Made by a program: the position numbers and the translations under genes
Part shown: one piece after another, positions 55,137-62,335 of the stretch
Numbering within the stretch: position 1 is the first letter of the stretch
Layout: each line of letters starts with the position of its first letter
NCBI RefSeq assembly: GCF_026625565.1
Contig: NZ_CP112998.1
Span: 4,714,501-4,778,500 of the forward strand
Reading direction: 5' to 3'
Length of the DNA: 64,000 nt
From: Dyadobacter pollutisoli
GTDB lineage: Bacteria > Bacteroidota > Bacteroidia > Cytophagales > Spirosomataceae
Notes under the pieces: model-generated
Seen by the model: only the letters and a program-made list of their open reading frames with translations
Told to the model about the DNA's origin: nothing
Database searches by the model: none

Positions 55137-55387
55137 GGGCTGTCGGCTTTCAGCGATCGGCTGTCGCCTATTTTGGAGTTATATTTTTTTGCTAAGAAGT
55201 TATGAAAATCATAGTGCCTACAAGCAATTCTGAGCTGCTTAACCTGCCGGACAAACTGATCGGCAAACAGATAGAAGTTATCGCATTTGAGATTGAAAAC
55301 CCGGTCTCTGCTTTCGAAACCACCTTACCATCATCAATCCCTTCATTTGAATTAAAAGCCGACCGCCGATTGCCGACAGCCGAAGTC
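55137..55387. repeat. Expanded heptamer inverted-repeat element R13 (P20/P19 junction), with a small ORF inside
   Basis: Left arm GGCTGTCGGCTTTCAGCGAT at 55139-55171; right arm AAAGCCGACCGCCGATTGCC through GACAGCCGAAG at 55354-55386. About 180 bp lies between the arms, against 30-75 bp in the other elements, and holds the start of an antitoxin-like ORF on the plus strand. Confidence 0.7.
55202..55354 (+). pseudogene. Antitoxin-like small ORF, probably a remnant
   Basis: An open frame starts at ATG 55202 and gives about 51 sensible residues: MKIIVPTSNSELLNLPDKLI, then GKQIEVIAFEIEN. The LPxxLxGKxIEVI pattern resembles short beta-strand N-termini of small antitoxin-like proteins in Bacteroidota (pattern memory only). 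Beyond about 55354 the frame reads into the right arm of R13 and antisense to the end of P20, so the natural C-terminus is lost or replaced. No toxin gene follows. It is the only plus-strand coding candidate inside the array junctions. Confidence 0.3.
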
Positions 55388-55389
55388 AA

Positions 55390-57819
55390 CTATTCGCTCC
55401 TCAACGACTTCACCGGATTCATCAGTGCTGCTTTGATACTTTGGAAGCTTACGGTCAGCAAGGCGATTGTGATAGCGAGTGCCCCGGCTGCGACGAACAT
55501 CCACCAGGCAAGATCTACATGATAGGCAAAGTCGTTGAGCCATTGGTTCATCCCGAACCAGGAAATAGGAATACCAATCACAATGGCAATGATGATGAGC
55601 CTCAAAAATTCTTTCGAAAGCAGTGTAACAATGTTGGCTACGCTTGCTCCGAGCACCTTCCTCACGCCGATTTCCTTTGTCCTGCGTTCAGCGGTGTAGG
55701 CGGACAACCCGAACAAACCAAGACAGCCAATAATGATCGAAATGACAGCGAAAGTGATAAAAATCTTCCCTACCCGCTCTTCACTGCGATAAACCTGATT
55801 AAAGTCTTCGTCCATGAACCGGTAACTGAACGGTTGCCCCGGTGCCATTTTCTTCCAAAGCTGTTCAACCTGACCGACGGTTTGCGCCACATTGCCGCCA
55901 CTTAACTTGAAAACCACATTCCCATTGCTTCGGTAAAGCACCAAACTCAGCGCGCCGATATTTTTCTTCAGAGATTCAAAATGGAAGTTCTTTACTACAC
56001 CAATGATTGTGTAAGTCACTTTTTGGGTCAAAGCTGCGTCTTCATATCCGAATATTCGTTTTCCAACCGGATCAGCATATCCCAGCACTTTTGCAGCTGC
56101 TTCATTGATGACAATGCCCGCAGAATCGGACGGAAATTCTTCTTGGAAAGGACGTCCGTTGGCTATTTGTAAACCCATTGTTTTTACAAAATCATAGTCA
56201 ACGGCCCATTTCTGCATATTAATGCCTTTGTCCTGCTCCATTTGCCCAACCGGGAAAAATGTATGGTCAGTGCGGGACGATGGCGTAGGCAGAAAGCTCG
56301 TCACAGTAGCGCTTTCCACATTTGGAATCCGCATAACCTGCTCCTTGAATGATTTAACCTGATTATTGAGCGCATAGGCATCGTTCACGATCAGCATTTG
56401 ATCTTTGTTGAAGCCTAGCTTTTTGGTCTGGATAAAATTCAACTGACGATAGATCACGCCGGTGCCTACAATGAGCATTACTGAAATCACAAATTGAAAA
56501 ACAACGAGCCCATTACGCAGATAGCCTCCCTTTCCTTGGAGTTCCACGCTGTTCTTTAAAACTTTTAGCGGCTTGAAAGCGGAAAGGAAAAACGCAGGAT
56601 AACTCCCTGCCAGCATTCCCACGGCACCACCCGTTAACAACAAAGCAGCCCAGAACCAAACCTTTTGTATTGGAAAACTAACCTGCTTACCGGCCAGATT
56701 ATTGAAATACGGAAGCGCTGCATAAGCCAGAATAACTGCCAGTGCGAGTGAAAAGAAACTCAGCATCACTGATTCCGTGAGAAACTGGCTGACGAGAGAA
56801 GAACGCTCGGAACCCAAAGCTTTGCGCACACCAACCTCCTTTGCCCGGTTCGCAGAGCGCGCCGTCGCGAGGTTCATAAAGTTTACGCAGGCAATGGTCA
56901 GCAGGAATAAGGCTACGACCGCAAAAATATATACGTACTGAATATTACCGTTGACATTGATCTCAGAGGTACGGTCTGAATGCAAATGTATATCGGTAAG
57001 CGGAATGAGTGTGTAGCGCAAATAACTTCCCGATTTGCGGACCTCATCCAGCGAGGCACCCAAAAAGCTGACCAGCCATTTTGCAGTATACTTTTGCAGG
57101 ACTGTTTCAAAATTCTTTTCGAACTGTACAGGATCAACGCCCTCTCTAAATAAAAGATATGTATTAAAATTGTGGCTTCCCCATCCTCCCAGCCTGCTTT
57201 CCTCAGTAGAACTCATGGAAAGCAACATATTCATATCACGCAAATGCGATTGCGCCGGAATGTCCTGCATGACACCGGTAACGGTATATGTTTGAGAATT
57301 ATCAACGATCAGCGCTTTACCGATCGGATTTTCTGCCCCGAAATATTTGGCAGCATCGGTTTCTGAAATGACAACCGTGTGAGGATCTTTTAATGCTTTT
57401 TCTGCATCCCCCATTAACATTGGAACGGAGAATACTTTAAAAAAAGTGGAGTCAGCGTAAACAACATGCTCTTCTTTGAGGTTTTCTGCTGCTTCCGCCC
57501 TGCGTACCAGCTGGCTGCCATTTTCCCGCAGCCGCACAACCTGTTCAATCTGAGGATAATCTTTCTTCAATGTAAATGCAAGCGGGTCAGGTGCTACCGC
57601 AAGCGACATATCTGCTCCGCCGAAGCGTATATCTGCATTGATCCGGTAAATACGTTCCGCGTGACCAAAAGACTTGTCATAGCTGAGCTCATCGATGACA
57701 TACAACGTGATCAGCAAGCAACTTGCCAGTCCCAATGCAAGGCCGAAAATATTCAGAAACGAATAAAACTTATGATTGCGCAGGTTTCTCCACGCAATCT
57801 TCAAATAGTTTTGCAGCAT
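55390..57819 (-). CDS. Permease P20: fused MacB/FtsX-type ABC transporter permease (type III), first permease of unit A
   Basis: 809 residues. Motifs KEVGVRKALGS near residue 328 and KEIGVRKVLGA near 717. LAVAPDPLAFTLKKDYP and TDIHLHSDRTSEINVNG mark it as type III with P5 and P10. It is the permease nearest to the ATPase and adaptor genes; the start lies 4 bp after the stop of the small exported protein at 57824. If one permease is the obligate partner of that ATPase, this is the best positional candidate (inference). Confidence 0.96.
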   Translation of the reverse strand: MLQNYLKIAWRNLRNHKFYSFLNIFGLALGLASCLLITLYVIDELSYDKSFGHAERIYRINADIRFGGADMSLAVAPDPLAFTLKKDYPQIEQVVRLRENGSQLVRRAEAAENLKEEHVVYADSTFFKVFSVPMLMGDAEKALKDPHTVVISETDAAKYFGAENPIGKALIVDNSQTYTVTGVMQDIPAQSHLRDMNMLLSMSSTEESRLGGWGSHNFNTYLLFREGVDPVQFEKNFETVLQKYTAKWLVSFLGASLDEVRKSGSYLRYTLIPLTDIHLHSDRTSEINVNGNIQYVYIFAVVALFLLTIACVNFMNLATARSANRAKEVGVRKALGSERSSLVSQFLTESVMLSFFSLALAVILAYAALPYFNNLAGKQVSFPIQKVWFWAALLLTGGAVGMLAGSYPAFFLSAFKPLKVLKNSVELQGKGGYLRNGLVVFQFVISVMLIVGTGVIYRQLNFIQTKKLGFNKDQMLIVNDAYALNNQVKSFKEQVMRIPNVESATVTSFLPTPSSRTDHTFFPVGQMEQDKGINMQKWAVDYDFVKTMGLQIANGRPFQEEFPSDSAGIVINEAAAKVLGYADPVGKRIFGYEDAALTQKVTYTIIGVVKNFHFESLKKNIGALSLVLYRSNGNVVFKLSGGNVAQTVGQVEQLWKKMAPGQPFSYRFMDEDFNQVYRSEERVGKIFITFAVISIIIGCLGLFGLSAYTAERRTKEIGVRKVLGASVANIVTLLSKEFLRLIIIAIVIGIPISWFGMNQWLNDFAYHVDLAWWMFVAAGALAITIALLTVSFQSIKAALMNPVKSLRSE

Positions 57820-57823
57820 AATT

Positions 57824-58426
57824 TTACATTTCTATCCCTTTGCCAGGAAGCTCTATTTCGTTCTCGAATTTCTCGATGATACGTTGGCGCTCGCTTTCCG
57901 ATTTGTCGGAAGCGTCTACTGTTTTTTCGTAAATGTATTCCTCGTTGTTTTTCATAAACCGGTATTTCAGGAACATCTCGCCTGAATCCGGATTATATCT
58001 GACATGCTTTGTAAATCCTTTGGGATCTGTACTTTCTGTCAAGTCCTCATTGGGGTCCTTATGAATCATCATGACCGAATTCGATCCGTTGGATGAGTAC
58101 ACCACCGGTTCGGGCGACGATTTCACATGCTCAACGCCAGGTACTGGCTTCGGAGCGGAACGTGGTTTCGGAGGTTCGGGAAGATCCATATTACCTGCCT
58201 CAATGGAATCCAGGACTTTATCCCGCAATGCCATTCGCTCCTCGCTGGAAAGCTCCTCTACATTGAAAGATTTATCATAATTAATTTCCTTTCCGTCGAT
58301 AGTGCCAGTCACGCGAATGGATAATGTTTTACCATCATCGTCAATGCTTCTGCTCAGATGATTTCTTTTCTGGGCAATCGCCAGCGTACTGACACCAGCG
58401 AGTAAAATGGTAAGGAGTTTTTTCAT
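57824..58426 (-). CDS. Exported protein of unknown function between ATPase and permeases
   Basis: 200 residues with a signal peptide (MKKLLTILLAGVSTLAIAQ, cleavage near 18-19). No family recognised. Parts seen: a beta-like segment with a DDDGKTLSIRVTGTIDGKEI stretch (about 30-50), a charged helix (about 56-75), a Pro-rich linker (PEPPKPRSAPKPVPG, about 82-96), a second beta-rich part (about 105-165, FTKHVRYNPDSGEMFLKYRF), and a charged C-terminal helix. It starts 30 bp after the ATPase stop and ends 4 bp before P20, so it is translated with the transporter and may be a periplasmic accessory subunit. Its acidic, Met-containing loops could bind a ligand, but nothing proves it. Confidence 0.8.
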   Translation of the reverse strand: MKKLLTILLAGVSTLAIAQKRNHLSRSIDDDGKTLSIRVTGTIDGKEINYDKSFNVEELSSEERMALRDKVLDSIEAGNMDLPEPPKPRSAPKPVPGVEHVKSSPEPVVYSSNGSNSVMMIHKDPNEDLTESTDPKGFTKHVRYNPDSGEMFLKYRFMKNNEEYIYEKTVDASDKSESERQRIIEKFENEIELPGKGIEM

Positions 58427-58456
58427 GGTTAGATTTGGTATTTGGCATAGCGCCTT

Positions 58457-59134
58457 TTAAACATGCACCTTTTCGGTCACGATCTTTCCGTCAAACAGGT
58501 TGACGATCCTATGGGCGAAACCTGCATCGTATGGTGAGTGAGTTACCATCAGAATGGTCGTCCCCGCTGCATTCAACTGGCTTAACAGGTTCATTACTTC
58601 TTCTCCGTTTTTAGAGTCAAGGTTACCTGTAGGCTCATCCGCGAGAATAGTTTTGGGTGTAGCTACTACCGCCCGTGCGATGGCCGTACGCTGCTGCTGT
58701 CCCCCGGATAACTGCTGTGGAAAGTGGTTGCGGCGGTGCATCATGTTCATGCGGGTAAGCGCTGCTTCTACTTTTTCCTTGCGTTCAGCAGGAGGTGTTT
58801 TCAGGTACAACAGTGGAAGCTCAACGTTTTCATAAACAGTTAGTTCGTCGATGAGGTTAAAGCTCTGAAACACAAAACCAATGTTACCTTTACGGATTTG
58901 CGCCCGCTGACGTTCCGACATTTTCGCTACCTCCGTGCCATAAAATTCGTAGGAACCTTCGCTTGGATTATCCAGCAGGCCGAGGATGTTGAGCAATGTG
59001 GATTTTCCGCAACCGGAAGGACCCATTATTGCGACGAACTCGCCGTCTCTTACATCCATGTCTATCCCGTTCAGGGCAGTGGTTTCTACCTCTTCCGTAG
59101 AAAAGATCTTATGCAGGTTGTTAATCTTAATCAT
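58457..59134 (-). CDS. ABC transporter ATP-binding protein (MacB/LolD-type), the only one for 20 permeases
   Basis: 225 residues, a complete single nucleotide-binding domain of the LolD/MacB class. Walker A GPSGCGKST at 38-46, Q-loop Gln90, signature LSGGQ at 142-146 followed by QQR, Walker B ILADE at 163-167, D-loop GNLD at 170-173, and switch His199. It hydrolyses ATP as a dimer on the cytoplasmic face. Because the permeases have no ATPase domain, it must power at least one of them, and possibly all, through their conserved cytoplasmic motifs. It follows the adaptor gene after repeat R14 and precedes the small exported protein by 30 bp. Confidence 0.97.
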   Translation of the reverse strand: MIKINNLHKIFSTEEVETTALNGIDMDVRDGEFVAIMGPSGCGKSTLLNILGLLDNPSEGSYEFYGTEVAKMSERQRAQIRKGNIGFVFQSFNLIDELTVYENVELPLLYLKTPPAERKEKVEAALTRMNMMHRRNHFPQQLSGGQQQRTAIARAVVATPKTILADEPTGNLDSKNGEEVMNLLSQLNAAGTTILMVTHSPYDAGFAHRIVNLFDGKIVTEKVHV

Positions 59135-59146
59135 TGGGTTTTCTTT

Positions 59147-59275
59147 GGCTATCGGCTTTCAGCTGTCGGCTGTCGGCCAGGTTGTGATTGATTATTTACT
59201 TTCTAATAGAGTTTATTACGGCGATCGGCTGTCGGCTGTCGACCCTTGAAAGCCGATTGCCGACGGCCGACAGCC
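59147..59275. repeat. Heptamer inverted-repeat element R14 (adaptor/ATPase junction)
   Basis: Left arm GGCTATCGGCTTTCAGCTGT then CGGCTGTCGGCC. The right half is itself a hairpin: GGCTGTCGGCTGTCGACC against AAAGCCGATTGCCGACGGCC and GACAGCC. It is the only copy outside a permease junction apart from R8. Confidence 0.8.
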
Positions 59276-59278
59276 TTT

Positions 59279-60589
59279 TTAGAATTCCAACACCTCATTA
59301 TCCCCGAAGTTCTCATATGAGCTGGTGATTACTTTTTCACCTGGTTGCAAACCTTCCAGTACTTCGAAATATTCAGGATTTTTGCGACCTAATGTGATTT
59401 TGCGTTTCGATGCGCGTTTTTCGCCGTCGCCTACTACATATACCCAGTTTCCACCGGTTTCGGAGAAGAACCCACCGACAGGCAGCAATGTCGCTTGTGA
59501 AGGTTGTCCCAATTGCAGGCGGATCGGTGCTGACTGGCCTCTTTTGATCAATTCAGGAGCTCCTTTATCGAATTGCATATCTACTTCAAAACGACCGCTC
59601 AGTACCTCAGGATAGATTTTGATAATTTTCAATCCGTAGTCTTTTCCATTGAATTCCATGGAGCCCTGCAAGCCTGCAAAAATCCTTGAAATGTAGTGCT
59701 CGTCGACGCTGACGCGCATTTTGAACCCATTCAAATCATCGATCTGGCCAATGTTCTGGCCCTGGTTGATGTTAGAACCCACTTCCACGTTCATGGAAGA
59801 AAGCAAACCGGACACAGGCGCTTTCACAGACAGGTTTTCCAGTGTTTGTCTCCACAGATTTACGTTTTTCTGAGTACTGGCCAATGTTCCTTCCAGTTGT
59901 GTGATCTGCATTTTAGAGTTTTCCTCCTGGTATTTCTGAGATTCAACTTCAATGTCGCGTTGCTTGGTAAGGCGCTCAAACTCCCTTTTTGTTTTCAGAT
60001 AATCTGCATCCGGGATGACCTTGTCCTTATATAGTTTTGTATTACGCTCATGCGCATCTCTCGCCTGATCAATCTGAAAATCCAGTTCACTTAATGTCTT
60101 TTGAAGATTAAATCGTGCGATTCTAAGACTCTGGCGCGTATTTTGAAGATCGTTAACCAATCGGCTGGCTTCTGTTTCTGATTGCAGGAAGCTCAGTTTC
60201 AGGTTTTGGTTTTCCAGTTTCAATAACACATCTCCCTGTTTCACCATGTTACCGCCTTCGATCAGTTTTTCAGTAACATATCCTCCTACGATCGCATCCA
60301 GCTGAATGGTTTTCAATGGCTGAACCACACCGGTTACCACGATAAACTCATCGAACTTGCCTTGCTTCACCGTAGAGATTGTCAGTTTATCCTGTTCTAC
60401 ATTCAGTTTGCTGCGTTTATCGGCAAAAAAGAATTGATATACCAGAAAAGCAACCAAAAGGGTGCTGCCGGCGATGATACCGATCCGCTGGGTAGTCCAG
60501 AATTTCTTGGGTTTAATTTTGTCCATAGACGACGATCCTCCGGAAAATCCGTTGTTGGTGCTTGTTGAGTTAGGTGTTTTAACTTCCAT
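59279..60589 (-). CDS. HlyD/MacA-type periplasmic adaptor (membrane fusion protein)
   Basis: 436 residues. Cytoplasmic N-terminus of about 33 residues rich in Ser/Gly/Asn, one membrane anchor (about 35-54), then lipoyl-like barrel-sandwich halves (about 75-130 and 262-290; GGYVTEKLIEGGNMVKQGD and VKAPVSGLLSSMNVEVGSN), a coiled-coil hairpin between them (about 135-255), and a beta-barrel and membrane-proximal domain (about 295-430). It bridges the inner-membrane ABC permease and an outer-membrane channel of the TolC type, which is not encoded in the window. An internal Met at residue 22 (60526) is a possible alternative start. First gene of unit A, driven by the enhancer/promoter region upstream and divergent from the regulator. 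Confidence 0.94.
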   Translation of the reverse strand: MEVKTPNSTSTNNGFSGGSSSMDKIKPKKFWTTQRIGIIAGSTLLVAFLVYQFFFADKRSKLNVEQDKLTISTVKQGKFDEFIVVTGVVQPLKTIQLDAIVGGYVTEKLIEGGNMVKQGDVLLKLENQNLKLSFLQSETEASRLVNDLQNTRQSLRIARFNLQKTLSELDFQIDQARDAHERNTKLYKDKVIPDADYLKTKREFERLTKQRDIEVESQKYQEENSKMQITQLEGTLASTQKNVNLWRQTLENLSVKAPVSGLLSSMNVEVGSNINQGQNIGQIDDLNGFKMRVSVDEHYISRIFAGLQGSMEFNGKDYGLKIIKIYPEVLSGRFEVDMQFDKGAPELIKRGQSAPIRLQLGQPSQATLLPVGGFFSETGGNWVYVVGDGEKRASKRKITLGRKNPEYFEVLEGLQPGEKVITSSYENFGDNEVLEF

Positions 60590-60637
60590 TATATGCTAGT
60601 GATTGAGATTCGATAGTTGAACTTTCCTACTCATTAT

Positions 60638-60753
60638 CCAATCACTATGCCAAAGAAACCAAACCGATATAATATATTGAAAATCAATGCAATTGAATAA
60701 TTTCTGCCAGTTTCCAATGTCCGTTATCGGACATTTTTGTTCGGCGGCGGACA
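60638..60753 (-). promoter_or_regulatory. Unit A promoter: two strong enhancer palindromes plus sigma-54-like -24/-12
   Basis: Two palindromes at 20-bp spacing: TGTCCGTTATCGGACA (60718-60733) and TGTTCGGCGGCGGACA (60738-60753). TGGCATAGTGATTGG lies at 60638-60652 on the minus strand, 65 bp from the nearer one; -24 is good and -12 has GG for GC. This is the richest content of the 316-bp gap between the adaptor and regulator genes. The rest (60754-60905) must hold the regulator's own promoter, but I see no convincing box there. Autoregulation from the same sites is possible. Confidence 0.68.
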
Positions 60754-60905
60754 AGAATATTTATGCCCTTTTTCAGGTAAAATAGTTACTTTTTGATTTG
60801 TTATGAAATAAAATTCAAATTGCATCCGCTATCTTACCAAACAATTCAGAATAGAGCCTATAATCGCAGAAATTTACCCCTTTTGCGCACCACAAGAAAA
60901 CAGCC

Positions 60906-62273
60906 ATGCAACTCTCCGAAGCCAAAATCCTGATCATAGACGATGATGTAGATGTGCTAAGCGCAGCCAAACTTTTGCTCAAAAGACATGCAAAAGTCGT
61001 CGACATTGAAAAAAACCCACAGAAATTACCTTTTCTGGTCACCAATGGTGATTACAACCTGATCCTGCTAGACATGAACTTCACCCGCGACGTGAATAGC
61101 GGACGGGAAGGTTTTCACTGGCTCGACCGTATCCTGGACATTAATCCCGCCGCGAAAGTGATCATGATCACCGCTTACGGCGACATTGAAATGGCGATCA
61201 GGGCGATCAAGGCAGGGGCTATTGATTTTGTATTAAAGCCCTGGGAAAATGATAAACTGCTCGCTACCATTGCAGTAGCACTCGAAGGCGGAAAAGATAA
61301 AGTCGCTCCCATAGCAGAAGAAAAATCAAAAGACGACGGTAAGAAAAGCAAGTCTGCCTCTGATACCATTGTTGCTACGAGTGAGATCATGCGCCAGGTA
61401 CTCGGAACCGCTGAACGTGTTGCAGCTACCGATGCCAATGTGCTGGTACTCGGTGAAAATGGTACCGGTAAAACGCAGCTCGCCAAGCATATACACCAGC
61501 ACTCCAAGCGTGCCGACAAACCTTTTGTGGTGGTCGACCTCGGTGCATTGAGCGAGACATTATTTGAAAGCGAGCTTTTTGGTCACGTGAAGGGCGCATT
61601 TACGGATGCAAAAGAAGACCGCGCCGGGAGATTTGAAGAAGCAAAAGGCGGAACCATATTCCTGGACGAGATCGGAAACCTTACATTGGCATTGCAAGCC
61701 AAGTTACTGACCGTTATCCAGGAACGCCGGGTAACCCGCGTGGGCTCCAACAAGCCCATTGCCCTGGATGTGCGCTTGATTTGCGCGACTAATATGAACA
61801 TTGAGAAAATGGTGACGGAGAAAGTTTTTCGTCAGGATCTTTTGTACAGGATCAATACCATTGAGCTTGACCTGCCGGCACTACGCGACCGTCCCGAGGA
61901 TATTGGTGCCCTGGCCGACTACTATTTGAAACAATACGCCAAAAAATACAACCGCCCGGTTAATGATATCAGCAATGCATTGATCAAAAAGATGCAGCAA
62001 TATAACTGGCCCGGTAACATTCGCGAATTGCAGCACGCCATTGAACGCGCCGTAATTCTTTCGCAGGAAAAAACATTGCAGCCCGACGACCTTTTCCTGA
62101 AAAGTTCCGCCGGACAACCTACCACCGCCACCGGTTTTGACCTGGAAGACATGGAGAAGACCATGATCGTGAAGGCAATGAAACGCTTCAATGGCAACAT
62201 TACCGATGCAGCGCGCGAACTTGGCCTGAGCCGGGCCGCACTTTACCGCCGAATGGAAAAGTACGGGCTGTAA
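60906..62273 (+). CDS. Sigma-54-dependent response regulator (NtrC family)
   Basis: 455 residues, complete. Receiver domain about 5-125, with acidic pocket Asp12-Asp14, phospho-acceptor Asp56 in LLDMN, and LKPW near 110. A linker rich in Lys/Asp/Ser (about 130-155) leads to the AAA+ domain (about 160-385) with Walker A GENGTGKT at 183-190, the sigma-54 contact loop GAFTDA at 230-235 (Asp where GAFTGA has Gly, a variant also known in the family), Walker B TIFLDEIG and an arginine-finger region LPALRDRPEDI. A Fis-type helix-turn-helix closes the protein (about 430-453). It probably binds the TGTCCG palindromes before units A-E. The partner histidine kinase is not in the window. Confidence 0.96.
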   Translation: MQLSEAKILIIDDDVDVLSAAKLLLKRHAKVVDIEKNPQKLPFLVTNGDYNLILLDMNFTRDVNSGREGFHWLDRILDINPAAKVIMITAYGDIEMAIRAIKAGAIDFVLKPWENDKLLATIAVALEGGKDKVAPIAEEKSKDDGKKSKSASDTIVATSEIMRQVLGTAERVAATDANVLVLGENGTGKTQLAKHIHQHSKRADKPFVVVDLGALSETLFESELFGHVKGAFTDAKEDRAGRFEEAKGGTIFLDEIGNLTLALQAKLLTVIQERRVTRVGSNKPIALDVRLICATNMNIEKMVTEKVFRQDLLYRINTIELDLPALRDRPEDIGALADYYLKQYAKKYNRPVNDISNALIKKMQQYNWPGNIRELQHAIERAVILSQEKTLQPDDLFLKSSAGQPTTATGFDLEDMEKTMIVKAMKRFNGNITDAARELGLSRAALYRRMEKYGL

Positions 62274-62335
62274 CTGGCATGTTTTTTGGACTAGCAGGAG
62301 CGATAGTATTCGATATAAATCAATTTGTTCCGGTA

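Noticed and set aside
55202..55522. Full 106-residue plus-strand ORF as a normal gene
   Set aside because: Its second half is encoded by the repeat arm and the antisense of P20; only the first part looks like protein sequence, so I list just that as a remnant.
60680..60710. Alternative sigma-54 box TGGCAG...TTGCA upstream of the adaptor gene
   Set aside because: The distance between GG and GC is 16 bp, whereas sigma-54 needs 10.
60718..60753. TGTCCG palindromes read as simple transcription terminators
   Set aside because: Two tandem copies lie between divergent genes where no transcript ends, and the 35486 copy has no T-run. Position before first genes fits operators better.
60859..60864. 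TATAAT box as promoter of the response regulator
   Set aside because: Bacteroidota housekeeping promoters use TAnnTTTG; there is no matching upstream box, and an isolated AT hexamer is expected by chance.
62279..62335. Upstream in-frame start of the GH127 gene
   Set aside because: It would put 19 residues in front of a good signal peptide.
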